A stretch of 64,000 nt of DNA, from NCBI GenBank assembly GCA_003049485.1, contig PYST01000036.1, positions 1 to 64,000 on the forward strand. Reading direction: 5' to 3'. Under the pieces are notes generated by a model that saw nothing but the letters and a program-made list of their open reading frames with translations, searched no databases and was not told the DNA's origin. The translations under genes were made by a program, and so were the position numbers. Below, piece by piece: positions 1 to 12,118 of this stretch. Every line of letters begins with the position of its first letter. Position 1 is the stretch's first letter. Source of the DNA: Ophioceras dolichostomum (lineage: Eukaryota > Ascomycota > Sordariomycetes > Magnaporthales > Ophioceraceae).

Positions 1-1293
1 GCCTAGCAGAAACCGTCAGCCGAGCGATCTGGAATGCGAGCTCCAGGACACCCAGCACGAGGGTGATCAAGCCGAAATAGATCAAAAGCCCAGAAGGCCC
101 AGTACCTCTCGATGTTCCTCCGGTCCCTCCGCAACCCCGTCCAGTTCGCCGGGTTCTGGGCGATGACGGAGTCGCTGAGCTCTCTAAGGCATCTGCCCAG
201 GAAGGCGAACTCCGCCGTGCGGTAGGTCACCTTTACCGGGCCGGCCCCGAGCTGGTAGGCCACCGTCGTATGCCGCCAGTCTTTGCCGCACAGTGCTTCG
301 AGCAGAGGGTCTTCTTTCACGCCCTCCCCGTTGCGAGAGGAGGAGGAGGAGGATACCGACGACGACAACGACAACAGGTCGCCTACCGCCGCTGTTGTCT
401 TCGTTTTCTTATTCTTCCCTGCTGCTGCTGCTGCTGTTAGCGTGTGCGGTCGGCTGAGCGGCTGAATGCCTTCCAAGATCTCATGTCCTGCCCAAACAAG
501 ATCCGAAAGGAGGTCAAGATTTCCCTGTAAAGCTCCACCGACAAGGCTCGCGGAACGCCGCCGCTATCCGCATTGTATGCGGCATGACAGGCGGCGGGCC
601 CTACCCGGTCGCCATAGTTGGGAGAAGAACCTTTTTGCACCTGGACGATAGGCGTATGAAGATAAAGGGGGACTGGCAAAAAAAAACACTTACCTATCGG
701 GAAAGCAGTGCTAGTAAGAGGGTGACGGCGATGATGAACGCGATAAATTCTGCCGGTGCACCGGACCGCCGATGCCGACGCCGACGCCGCCTGTTTCATT
801 GTTCAGCAGCGGGTAGAATCCAAGGGCACACATCATGGCGTAGAAGGAGGGGTAGCAGAAGAGGAAGAGACTGTGGTTCCGCGCGTCCAGCTGCAGGTGC
901 TGCGCCGCCGTCTCCGTCCACTCGATTTGGACGCCGCTCAACTTGACCAGAGAGAAGTAGCACACACTTTGAGGCAGCCGACCGTGGAGTCGTTGTCGCG
1001 AAAGGTCCTGGAGAAAGAAAAAGAAGTCATCAGCCAAGGACCATCGCCACTTCCTCCTCCTCCAACACCTCCAACATCACCATCCCGACTCATGGCGCCG
1101 GCAGCAGCGGTAGCAGTGGCACTCGGCGGGACTGCCGCGGGCCGCAGATCGCCGCGACCGCTGAACACCCTCACGGTGGCTGTCATCGGACGGTAGATGC
1201 ATCCGGAGGCGGTATACTCGCTTGATGGGACGAGCAGCGCGATGATGGGTATGAGCCATGTGACACGCTGGCCATAGTCATGGTCCTGCTCAT

Positions 1294-1328
<35 letters not shown>

Positions 1329-1885
1329 ACAACGTGGATGAGGAGCAGGAGGAGGGCGATTGCGAGCTGCAGGAGGCCACCGGGTCAGGATCCAGCCTCA
1401 GGGAGTAGAGGAAGGTCAACAAGCCGAAGCAGACGAAGATCAACCGACACTCGTTCTCCGATTTTGGCACTAAAGATGCCCATTCGCACCACCTCGTGTA
1501 CGATCTATTCGAGAGCCAGGCTCTCCCCGATGGTGAGCACGGCCATCAACTCGAGGAGGCACACCACCAGGTCTAGGATCTCGAGAGGTCTGCCGTCTTG
1601 GTCCCGGACTGCCTCCAGGGTGGACACGAGGCGCGGAGATACGCCCTGGATCTTGTCCGCGATGAAGTCCGTGTACCAGTCTGCGAACGGCTGGCACGAC
1701 TTATCTGTGCACCATAACAGTCCCAGGAGCGAGTTGAATCGTGTCGATTTTGTCGAAGCTGTCTGGAGTTCGACCAGCTGGTGCTGCGGCGCCGGGGCGC
1801 CGCTTGCCGTTCGAACTAGCGGGACACATATGTCAGAGGATTTGTTGCTATCTCGGATCGCGAGACGATACGAGAGGCTTTGCAC
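1..1885 (-). CDS. Fungal protein of unknown function with C-terminal membrane segment, intron-split; possible pseudogene
   Basis: Separate open stretches on this strand carry pieces of a protein type I recognise from many filamentous ascomycetes but whose function is unknown. In gene order: an N-terminal part (about 1885-1505) including FADWYTDFIADKIQGV; a hydrophobic stretch near 1446-1390 (LIFVCFGLLTFLYSL); a part at about 935-800 with IEWTETAAQHLQLD; a part near 535-470 with ELYREILTSFRILFGQD; and a C-terminal part (about 310-90) with DPLLEALCGKDW and NIERYWAFWAF. The pieces lie in different frames and must be joined by introns, whose exact borders I could not fix. Ser, Ala and Thr runs break up the conserved parts. 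The expected last helix (LLIYFGLITLVLGVLELAFQ) is present at about 88-30 but one frame off from the preceding sequence, with no intron signal between, so the copy may be broken or the base calls wrong. The left end may lie outside the window. Confidence 0.45.
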
Positions 1886-3443
1886 ATGCGCTCACCTGAT
1901 AGGCATGATCCCGAGCCACTAGGAGAGTACCAGGGCAGAGTCGAGTGATGTTGACGGGGAGGAGGCGATGGAGAAGTATGGTAGGCCCAAACAGACAAGG
2001 GAGGAGTCAACCAACAAATACAGTTCAGAGCTTCGACATAAACATCGTATAAATGTCATAACATCGATAGACCGTGTAACATAGCACCATCGATGAATGT
2101 CCCGCAGAGCCCTCTTACAGCTAGGTGCCTGTTCAGAGTACGCATCCCTGCATGCACGCTGTCTACCACCTACGTAGTTCAAGCCCAGTCCGCACAGCAT
2201 GCGCATAGCCGCGCCATAATCACGACGGCAGGCTACATCGAGCTCGGGGGGAAAGAGAGCGAGAAGACAGTTTGCGGACTAAAGTGCAATTCCAAAACCA
2301 GTCAGGTTATCGGGAGGAAGGCAGGGAGGGACGGATGGGGAGTGAAAAAAAGCAGGGAGCGGGAGTGCAATTATGGAACGAACCCTCTCACATGAGCAGG
2401 TAGATGCAGGAGACCGGTGGAGGCCTGAACGGTATCCGCGAAACGGTGCGTTGGCAAGGCTGAGAGGTAGGTATCCACTACCTGGTGGCTGAGGTACCTA
2501 CCTCCCAGCTACCTCCTAGGGGAAGGGTCTCTTCCCCGCAAACGGAAGTCTACATCGTCAATGTGGACAGTGTCCAACTTCGCTGGCCCCGGGTGGTATT
2601 GAGTTAAAACGGTCTGAAAAAGGCGAAGAGGGGTAGATCCCAATTTTTGTCCATGGATGGATTGCCTTCTTGAAGCAAGCCGTTCCCGTCTGCTGTGAGC
2701 GCAGGCGGTGAGGTTGCGCCCGTGTGACGGCGAACGAAACCGAGCCATCCTGGGTCGCACAGCTAGGTCGATTACAGATCATTACAGACCAGTCAGGTTA
2801 CAGACCAGTCAGGTTACAGACCAGTCAGGTTACAGACCAGTCAGGTTACAGACCAGCCAGGTCACATCGGATTCACGCAGGAGTGGAAGCAAACAGGGCA
2901 TATGGATGGGAGGGGAGAGAAAACGAGGAGGGGGAAAACGAATCAATAGCGGCACGGCGCTCTTCTTATTGATACCATTTTTTTTTGGATTCGCCGTGAT
3001 AGAATGAAACCAACAAGAATCCAGCAAGCCATCCTCCCCCCTTCCCCCCCCCCCTTCTCCCTGCTATCCACCGAGAACAGAGAAAATACGTACCCCTCCC
3101 CACAAGCCACGCCAGATGAGGAAAGAGAAAAGAGGATGTGAGAAAAAGAAAAAGAAAAAAATCAATAAAAAAGGAGGGAACAAAGGGATATCCCACTCCC
3201 GCTAGACTAACTAGACCCATCAATCAAGTCCATATATATCACAAGAAACACCCAACAGAAACACCCAACAAGCCAACCAACTAAACCCCTCATCGTAGGT
3301 ACCCAGCAGCCACCTTGACTTTAAGCTAGCCAACAGGACAAGAAGCGCAGCACACAGGTATCATCGAAGCAAAATATTTCCTAAGAAGAGATCACGTGTC
3401 CAAAGACAGGAACTACTATGTGTGTGTGTGTGCAGCTCAACGC
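1886..3443. other. Intergenic region with a 16-bp tandem repeat
   Basis: There is no convincing gene here. The stretch lies upstream of the first gene and downstream of the secreted-protein gene, both on the minus strand. It holds a five-copy 16-bp repeat (2782-2861), a single partial match to that repeat near 2298-2310, a run of C near 3040-3055 and purine-rich tracts around 3115-3180. Confidence 0.6.
2782..2861. repeat. 16-bp tandem repeat, five copies
   Basis: The unit TTACAGACCAGTCAGG is repeated head to tail at 2782, 2798, 2814, 2830 and 2846. The first four copies are identical and the fifth has one change (T to C in GTCAGG). There are no spacers. The array lies outside any gene I can support. 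A 13-base piece of the same unit, ACCAGTCAGGTTA, occurs once more at about 2298-2310. Confidence 0.9.
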
Positions 3444-4995
3444 TTAGACGCCCAGAGCGCTGTTGAAAGCATCAGCGGCCGCCTGCCCCGACAGCGAGCC
3501 CGCCACGTCCGCCGCGTCCTCGCAAGCAGCAACCGCATCGGCCGACGCGTCGCAGCTCGAGTCCAGCCGCTGGCAGATGAACGACGTGATGATGTCCGGG
3601 TTGAGCGCCGAGCCGTGGTTGAACTCGCTGCTCTCCGCCGGCGCGAACGACGCCTCCTTGCGGCCGTCCAGGCCCACGGCGAACACGATGCCCGGGTTGG
3701 TGCACGAGCCGAAGTCGAGGTTCTGGCGGCGGTGGAGACTGAGGCTGCGAGTCTTGATGGAGGCGATGCGGGACGCGCGCTTGAGCAGGGCGGAGCGCTT
3801 GACGCGTCGCTGGACGGCCGCGGCCGAGGCGGCGATCGAGGCCTGGCACGCCTGGGTCTGGTCGGAGCACTGCGCGGTGCCGCCGGCGAGCTGGCCCGAG
3901 TTGGCCGCGTTGAAGCACGCGTTGTTCTGGATGTCGCACGAGCGCGTGAGAGCGGCGGCCGCGTTGAGGAAGCTGGCGCCGTTCACGACGAAGGGGCGGT
4001 CCGCGTTCGCGTCGAAGGAGACGGCGGGGGCGGCGCCGCCGAGGGCTCCATCGAAGGTCTGGATGTTGGCCGAGGAGGCGGCGGCGCCGGAGCCGGCGTT
4101 GGCGTTGTTGTTGTTGGCGTTGTTATTGGCATTGTTGTTGGCGTTGTTGTTGTTGTTGCTATTGGCGTTGTTGTTGCCGGAACTGGCAGCACAGCCGTCT
4201 GTAGTTGTAGGAAGAGTAGTCAGTGAGAAGAGTTCATTGCATATGTTTTATCCAGGAGGCAGATTACGTACTGTTGTTGTTGTCGTTGTTGGCATTGTTG
4301 TTGTTGCCAGCGTTGCCAGCGTTGCCAGTGTTGCCGCCAGCACCCGCCACAGCGGCCTGGATCTCGGCGTTGCTGACCTCAATGACCAGCAGGTTTTGGC
4401 TGTTGATGCAGCCAGCCGCGTCATCGGCGTCGTTGCAAGTGTTTCCTGCAGCCGTGGGGTCGCCGAGCTCGCCAGGGGCGAATGTGCCGGCGTTGACGGC
4501 CAGCAGGGGGTTGCCGCCGACCGAGGCGATCTGGATGGCGACCTGCAGGATGGTGTTCTTGTTGTTGGCGATACCCTCGGGCGAGGCCGGGTCCTGGATC
4601 TGCGTGAGGGCAGCGATCTCAGGGTTGGTGGCCTGGACGGTGGTGCAGAGCGCCGAGGCCAGACCAACCTGGAGCGTGTTGCGCTCCAGAGCACGGAAGA
4701 GCAGGGCGGTGACTTGTCCGTCGACGTCGCCGGCCTCCTTGGCGTTTGTGAACGCCTGGTCGGCGATGATCTGCTGCAAGCAGTCGAGGTCGGCCGCGTC
4801 CACATCCCCAGCGCCAGCGGCCGCGGCGGCGTTACCCAGCAGCGAGAATACCGGGTCCACGATGTTGAGCGGGTTGTTGATGTTCAACAGCGTCCGGATG
4901 TCGATGATGATGTTCTCGTGCGAGTGCTCCTGGGGCACCTCTGCCGCCACCATGCTGGCCAGCGCCAGCAGCATCGAAGGAACTTGGTACTTCAT
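3444..4995 (-). CDS. Secreted Asn/Ala-rich protein of unknown function
   Basis: Two exons (4995-4272 and 4198-3444) with a 73-nt intron (donor GTACGT, acceptor CAG, phase 1) give about 492 residues. The start at 4995 is chosen because it opens a clear signal peptide (MKYQVPSMLLALASMVAA), so secretion or cell-wall location is expected. The N-terminal domain (about 20-225) is helical and Ala-rich with a few cysteines. A low-complexity Asn/Ala/Gly linker (about 226-275) follows and is interrupted by the intron. The C-terminal domain contains CDIQNNACFNAANSG, QCSDQTQACQAS and FICQRLDSSCDAS, so disulphides are likely. A dibasic LHRRQ site lies between its halves. I have seen similar two-domain proteins in other ascomycete proteomes, without known function. 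No catalytic motif is visible. Confidence 0.8.
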
Positions 4996-7900
4996 GGTGT
5001 CGATGTGTATGGATACTCTCGTCGCTTGAAAAAGGATCGGCTTGCTCTCGCAATTTCTCTCGTTTCTCGGGGAAGTGGAAGGTAGAAGAAGAAAAGGATG
5101 TAAGGAGGGCCGGCCTAAGACGAAAGGGTTGATACGAAACAAAAATGTATTACTTGTCGTAAAAGAGCGTAGAGAATGAACAAGTTCGCAGAACTGTACA
5201 ATAAAAAGAATAGAAAGAACGGAATGGGAAAGAGAGAAAAAGCTGGTCTTGACAAAAGAGCGTAGTGACTGGAAAGAGAAAGAGAGGGAAGAGGAAACGC
5301 ATCACCACACGGGACACGACGCTGCTCTTATATCTGGCATGACGAGGAGTCGACCAGATCAGAAGATCCAACCCGTTCAGTCCTCCTGCCGTGTCCGGGG
5401 TGACGATTTGGCTGGTTGACCGGTTGATGCAGGCTCCGTTAGGGGCATCTTGCCGAGGAGGCTCTTACCGAAGGGGGCGCGAGATGCTCCGCGCCTGATC
5501 GGGCTGGGCAGATTCTGGCAGTGGGTGGGCATGGACAGCCGCTTGACACTCGACAAGGGGGTTTCTTGTTCCGGCGATCATGATGACCGAAGATGTGAGA
5601 AGGGGAGCCCTGGGCGAGGGAGACCAGACGAGCCGCTGTCCTGGTATGAGCGCCCTCGCCTCGGTTGCATCCAACTCCGGGATTAGCTGCTCTCGTCAAC
5701 ATGCTTGTCTGCTATGCCTGACTCGCACTCTTGCTAGCCCTGTGCCTGTTCGATGCACTGCACCTGTGGCATGCGATGCAAGCGCGGGTCCCTGTCTCTT
5801 CATACCGACAGGGTTAACCGATTCACCGCCGATGGCGTTGCTGGCTTGCCTCGGCCGCGTATTCCGTGGGCCGGTGGTGCAGAGGGTCCCTCCCCTTGTC
5901 AGAGAAGACTGGAGTAAGGAGCCTCTGAGCCCTGGCGCTGGAAATGGACCGACCCCATGCTCTGAGGCAGGAGAAGAGCAAGCGAGAAACACCGATGGGA
6001 GGATCTTGACGATTTCTCTTTCACGCTTTGTAAACGAGTCCGGATATAACCAGTTCCAATTAAACATCAACCACTCGGTTGCGAGTCTCCTCAGCTTCAA
6101 CAATGGCTCAAGAGGGACGGCACAGCTCGCCTTCAGATGAGCCGACTGCTGATGACAGGAGGGCGGTCATCCTGTCATCTTGATGCTTGCCAAATGTCAA
6201 CACCTCGTGGGCGTGCAAGGTGAGGGCAGGGAACTCTGAACCCGGGCGCATCCGGCGGTCCTTGTTGTGGGCGAAGATGATGATGATGATGAACAACAGG
6301 GAACAAGAACTGGAAGGGGATCCAAGGTCTGGCACACAAACACGTCACAAGAACAAAAAATGTCAAAAGACCGGAGGGACAAGGAGCCAGACGGCAAATC
6401 CCATCTTGGGGATGGGAAAGTGCTCGAAATGCCCTCGAAATCGGATCCCTCCAATGTTGGATGAAGTCGGGGTGAGGCAGTTAGTCGTAGCAGGAGGTCT
6501 AAGATCAGACGGACGTTGGGACGTCAGGCGTCTCAGAAACTCTCAGCAATGCGGAGCCGCACCGCGTTTGGCAGGGGTCCAAGTTTAAGGTGCGGCGCTG
6601 AGGCACAGGCCGCTGTACCTTGAAGCTTCCAGTTGGTGGAGAAGCACTGGGGCAGCTGGCCAAGAGCCAATCGCGAGCCGCCCGGCCCCTCCATCGCTCT
6701 AAGCGAACCTGTCTCGTCCCAACATCCGACAATGTCCATGGGGGCTTGTACTGGGGGAGTCCTTGCCTCTCTTCACTCTTTCTCTGCCATCTCTTCTTTC
6801 CTTCCCTCCCTTTTGTCCACTCATCCTGGTATCAAATACTCCTTGAGACCTATGATCTGCGCCAAAAATCCTCGTGTCCTCTCTCATCCTCTCGCTTGGT
6901 TCCGAGTACCCCCTACAGTTGCTCACTCACTCACTGCCCTTTTACTTCAGACCAATCTCGTGTACCCCAGGACGCCGGAGAGTTCATCAGACAAATTTTA
7001 GCCGACCGCCGGACAAAAAGTCCCTAGCCTACCCTCCTATACCGTACGTCAAACCCTCGCGACGACGGTCAGAGCAACCACCTCTGGCCCTTTCGTTGGG
7101 CGCTTTAGAGATGTTTCTTCTCACCCGAAGCGGTTGAACCCCGCCTGAAGGAGAGAGTCAGCGATCCTCAGGGAGAGAGCAGATCGCTCTCTTTGCTTCG
7201 CCCCAGGTACATGTATTCCGCGAGCCGCTCTCGTTCGTTTTTTGCCTGTCATTCAAGTCGACGCGCGACGATGGACATCAGACGAAAACGAGATGAAAGG
7301 GCAACCGGGACGGCTTACAAGTATACTGTAGACGAGTGAGACCAGCCAGTTGTCTTAGCCCTTCTCGCAATCTCTCCGTCTCTGCTCTGCGATATCCGTG
7401 ACGATTTTGCGGGAAATTGACTGCGGAATATTTCTCTCAAAGTTTCTGGGTTTCTGAAATTCTGACTTCGAGCAAAGAAAGGAACCTGCCGTGGCCTGCC
7501 GTCGAAAGGACGGTGGTCGGTCCATCGGTTCATGCACCTCTGCCTCTCAGTCCAACCCGATCTCATCACACAGACCTCCATCCATCTGAATCTGAAGAAG
7601 TCAAAGATGAAGCCTCAGATCTGTGGGGTTTATACAGGGCCTCGGGACTGCGTGCCGCGAGCACGCCAAGGATGATGGGATGGGTGGTGTGCTGTCAAAG
7701 CAAGCAAGCCAACCATCCCATCTTTCCTCCTCCATCACTCGTACCCCTAACCCGTTACCGTCCTGCTGCGCAAGAAAGCCGTTTTAGAACCCAGCAAAGA
7801 AATCCCCGAGGCTGTTCATCGAGTGATTCCGGGCTCAGCTGGCGCCAGAAATCGTCCGTTGGCCGTTTCGCGGACAACGGCTGCCCCTTCCTACGCGAGA

Positions 7901-10117
7901 TTCCTAACTCTACGAGAAGGGCACAGCCACCGCAAGGCAACTAATTCGAATAGATTCGAATAGCCAATATTCTAGTAATTGTAAAGCGGCTTCATCAAAG
8001 GAAAATGCTCACCATTACCTCGGATATACAAGCCGATGCTGTTTCCCTGACCGTCTTACCACCAAACACCTCGAGGATTCAAGCCACCTAGACGCAAAGA
8101 CACCAAGGTAGAGAGGACCAAAAGGCATTATCTCGGGCTCCCAATGCCTTAATGATGCCCGCGTGTATCCTGCTCGATCCCTCCTTGCACGCAGCAAACA
8201 GCCTCAGAGCTGCATGAACATGTGGGATAGACTAATGAACAAAAGTGTTGCACAATTCGTCATGTGCATGATCCACAGGACGTGGCTCTTCTATTTTCTT
8301 CTCCCTCGAACACTGGACTCTCACTACGTATCTCTCATCTTCATCTAGGCTAGCGTTACCAAGGCCTGCCCAGACATTAGAGATCTTCAACGCTGGAGTA
8401 TCGTGCCGGGCATCTCTGTATGACTGCGACCCCCAGACAGCCGGGATTCTCCAAGTTCCCAAGACCTAACCAAGAGATGAAAGAACACGTCAACAGGAAA
8501 GAGAAAAGAAGGGACGAAAGTATGTCGGTATGTCCAACCTGCAATGCTTCCCCAGGTTCAGCGATCTATCCGAACTCCCGAGACTCGATCACACTCTCTT
8601 GACCCTTGTAGGCGCTCGGAATTGCTTTTTTCCTTCCCCGAAAAAAAAGAAGAAAAAAAGAAAGAAAAAAGAACAAAAAAGAGAGGCCCTGCTTACACAT
8701 CGGGAAGCAAAACAAGCGAATCTCAGTTAGCTTTGCTGTGTTCTGCTGTCCTCTTCTTCTCTTTGTAATTACTCGCAGAATCACCTCTTGTCATGCTTGG
8801 CCGTTTGTACCAGGAAGTGTCAGAATCCGTGCCAATCCTATCTCCATCATCTGTCACTCTACGAATCTGTTTGACACATTCCTCTCCGCAGGCGGCGCCA
8901 GCAACAAGGTACCACCTAAGTCCGTGTGTGCTCGTCCTTCCTCCTTCCACCCCGGAGCCGCCAGATCTTGGTACCGAAGCACCGGCTTGACTTTAGCCGG
9001 AGCGCACATCAGTCAAGCGTTCCTGCGCAAGGCCATGTTTGCGATGCTTCATCTTCCGCTCATCATCCTGCAGATGTCAATTCCCCGTTATTCTTCCTTC
9101 CTATCCACCTATGGCTCAAGTCCCCTTGATGATATGCTTAAAATGGTGTTTCGCGGTGAGGTACAGAGTACGGTACAGGACAGCATAGGACAGGACAGGA
9201 CAGAACTCGGCGCCAAACGCGCTCCGCACCGAATTACAATGTCTAGAGAGGTGGCAGATCACAGTGGGTTCTCGATATTACAGATACAGATACAGATCGC
9301 TGATCAGATCAGAGGGATGAAAACCGGTGATGTCGTCAGGCGGTAGAGACTCAGAGTTGTTCTCCCGTCATGCATTCTACTAGTCGCCACTCTGTGACCA
9401 AACAAACACACATCGTCATGCTAGCCTCCTACCGGAAAGCAGACTGTGGTGGATCACTCGTTCTGCCTTTCGTAGGAAGGAGACGACCGGTCAGATCAGA
9501 AGGCAATGGTACTGGCGAGAGACCACGTTCCGCAAAACATCGACCATCGAGAAGAGCAAACGAGAGCACAAGCCACCTGCTCCCCATCAGGGAAACAGGA
9601 AAACAAAAGACATGTCCACGATGCGTTGCCGAAGTGGACTCTGACGGGAGTGCAAAACGAAACAAAACGCATCTCTCTGCTCATGTCTGTCTAGGTATTT
9701 CAGGGAACTCTTTAGACAGAAGCAAATTATATACACAAACAACATACAGGCCACGGTCCACTGCACCGTTTCCCCAGGCCCTAGCCTCTCCTTTCTCCTT
9801 CCACTCCTTCCCCTTTCCCTTGGATGGGGGAAACGTTCTGTGGCCGAGGGAAGACAACACAGATCTTCCGAGGAGAGATGAAGAGAGTAGAGATGAAGAC
9901 ACATTCTGATGACGAGAAGAAAAGAACCGACAATGGGTGGTTGCCTTTTATAAGTGTAGTATCTAAATGTGTGCCCTCCCAGATGAAGATCGTCTTTCTT
10001 CCCTACTACCCCAAGTGTATTCTTACAGCACCCGCCCTCCCTCCATACTATGTACGCAGGTCTTTCTGGCCTTTGGCGCCTTCTCCCGATCCAACAACGA
10101 CACTTTGGGCTTTAAGC
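4996..10117. other. Long intergenic region without a recognised gene
   Basis: About 5.1 kb between the start of the secreted-protein gene and the end of the Rieske gene. Its right end is the 3' flank of the Rieske gene and its left end the promoter of the secreted-protein gene. The open frames are short, overlap on both strands and resemble no family I know. It contains pyrimidine-rich stretches (6760-6960), an ATG/ATC trinucleotide run near 6270-6292, and a purine tract near 8638-8690. A small, fast-evolving or intron-rich gene or a non-coding RNA cannot be excluded. Confidence 0.5.
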
Positions 10118-11390
10118 TTAACCAATGATGAGCTTGTCGTCCTCCGAGAAGTCATACTGTGGGATCTCCAGGTTCAGGGGGGCTGGGCCTTTCCTTATAC
10201 GGCCCGAGATGTCGTAGTGGGAACCGTGGCAGGGGCAGAACCAGCCGCCGAAGTCGCCGGCCTCGCCGATGGGGACACAACCCAGGTGTGTGCAGACGCC
10301 TGTGGGGAACAAGAAAGGACTATCAGTCTTCGCCCTGACGCGCGCCACTGAAGCAATGGGAAGTAGGGGGAGTAGACATGGGGAGCCATGGGGAGGAAGA
10401 CTTCGAGGTAGGACAGCTAGAGAGGAACGACCTCCCGCATCCGCCCATGAAGAATCCATGCACCGAAGAGTTCTCTTCAGGCGCTCTCTCCCCCTAGCCC
10501 CAGCTGCCCCGATCTTCTCCCCCACTACACAGATCCATATTGTCGGGAATGTCTAACATACCAAGCATGACAAGCCACTCAGGCCTCTGGACGCGCTGGT
10601 CGTCGGACTGCGGGTCTCTTAATGACGAGATCTCGACCTTGTTCGCCTCCTCGATCTCGCTGGCCGTCCGGTGACGGATGAAGACGGGCTTGCCTCGCCA
10701 CTTGATGATGACCTGTTGTGATTGGGTAGGAATTGAGAAGTCAGTTCAGTGAAGGAAAGGGGGCTGGAGAGTTGAGAGTTGGACGGCATGCAGGGACGGA
10801 AAAACAAAAAGACTCACATTCTTGCCCTCGGGAATAGTGTTCAGGTCAACCTCGACCTTAGCCATGGCCAGAACGTCGGCGGACGCGGACATGTTAACCA
10901 GGAACTCTGTTGTCCCAATATTGCCCATCAGCGTCAGTAACCACCGTACCTAGCAACCAGCAACAAGCAACTAGCCAACGAAACAAAGGGTCCTCAGCAG
11001 GGACGGGAGGAGAGCAATCCCACGCCCAGAAACCACAGATCAAAACTAAGAGAATGCAAACAGAAACCCACCCTGAATAGTCGACTTCGCACCCGCCGCC
11101 GCAATAGCGCCCATAGTCCCAACCATGAAGTACGAGAACAGCTGGTTCGACCCTCCGGAGCCCTTGGCCATGTACTTGGAGAAGTCCGGGACCTTGGTGC
11201 TCGCCGTGTCGCCCTTGAACGGGCTGGTAAAATGCGCAGAGCCCGAGGAGTCACCGGAGGACCGAACGGCGGGCGTGGAGCTCATGGCGCGGATGGCGTT
11301 GGTAGTCGTCGAAGTGCAGCATCGTGACGACGAGGACGCTGCTGACCGCGCCAGCACGCGGGACGCGTTCGAGAGGGAGGAGGCCGACAT
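10118..11390 (-). CDS. RIP1: Cytochrome b-c1 complex subunit Rieske, mitochondrial
   Basis: This is the [2Fe-2S] subunit of ubiquinol-cytochrome c reductase (complex III). It passes electrons from ubiquinol to cytochrome c1 at the mitochondrial inner membrane. Four exons join in frame: 11390-11072, 10906-10818, 10712-10562 and 10299-10118, giving about 246 residues. The N-terminus is rich in Ser, Ala and Arg, as in a mitochondrial presequence. The membrane anchor follows (NQLFSYFMVGTMGAIAAAGA), then the hinge (FLVNMSASADVLAMAKVEVD) and the cluster domain. Both cluster-binding loops are intact in the last exon: CTHLGC and CPCHGSHYD. Length and sequence fit fungal orthologues well (Neurospora fes-1). 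The third intron (10561-10300) is the longest, at 262 nt. Confidence 0.97.
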
Positions 11391-12118
11391 CGTCGATGAG
11401 TTCAGTCAATTGGCGAGTATATCGATCAGTCGAGGGGTGGGACCGAGTTTGTGCTCTCGCTCGGGGAGTTCAGGGGGTCGTGGTCGTGGTCGACGTCGTC
11501 GGCGTCACGGGCATGCCAGTTCGTCGTCTTTTTTTGTGAGGTACTTTTTTGCCGGGAAAGAGAGCTGTGATCATTCGTTCCCGAGGCTGTGCCTGAGGCA
11601 GAGCTTCCTAATTGGCGCATTTCAATTGGCTGGAGCTTGCGGACAGGGGTGCGGCACGTGATGTTGGATCCCGAGACTATCCGACCGTCCGATGAGCTTT
11701 CGTAGCTGCCAGCTCCGGCCAGCTGTGTTAAAGCGGCTGCCCGGTCCTGTAGTTCAGTCGCTAAAAGGGAGTTCAGGAGACATTACATTCAACTTCGACG
11801 CTCACCGAGTATCTGTATGCATCGAGAACAGTGCTGCTTTACTTCATAACAGCGGCATCATTCTTACCATTTAGTTCTCCTTGGCTGTTGACAGTACGTC
11901 GCCGAACACAATTCATAGTTTCCGACGCCCCATGCACAACACTCCGCCAGCTCAACGTAGCACATCTAAGATACCTTGTAAGAGCGCCTACTCTAGACTG
12001 TATTTTCCAATGTGCTGCCCCCATAGAATGAATGAGCACTCACTTCCGCTTTCCCCCAAACTCCATCATCCAACAAACCAATCAGCCAACCAACCAACCA
12101 AAACATACTACCTACCAA
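11391..12118. other. Intergenic region: Rieske promoter and DDB1 3' flank
   Basis: 728 bases separate the Rieske start codon from the DDB1 stop codon. Both genes are on the minus strand, so this stretch holds the Rieske promoter and the DDB1 3' UTR. I see no gene or clear element in it. Confidence 0.6.

Noticed and set aside
2782..2861. Possible CRISPR-like array
   Set aside because: The repeats are directly adjacent without spacers, and the genome is eukaryotic.
3463..5085. A 540-codon plus-strand frame across the secreted-protein gene
   Set aside because: It comes from the repetitive complement of the Asn/Ala codons (long Leu and Val runs). The minus strand has a signal peptide, in-phase intron and cysteine pattern.
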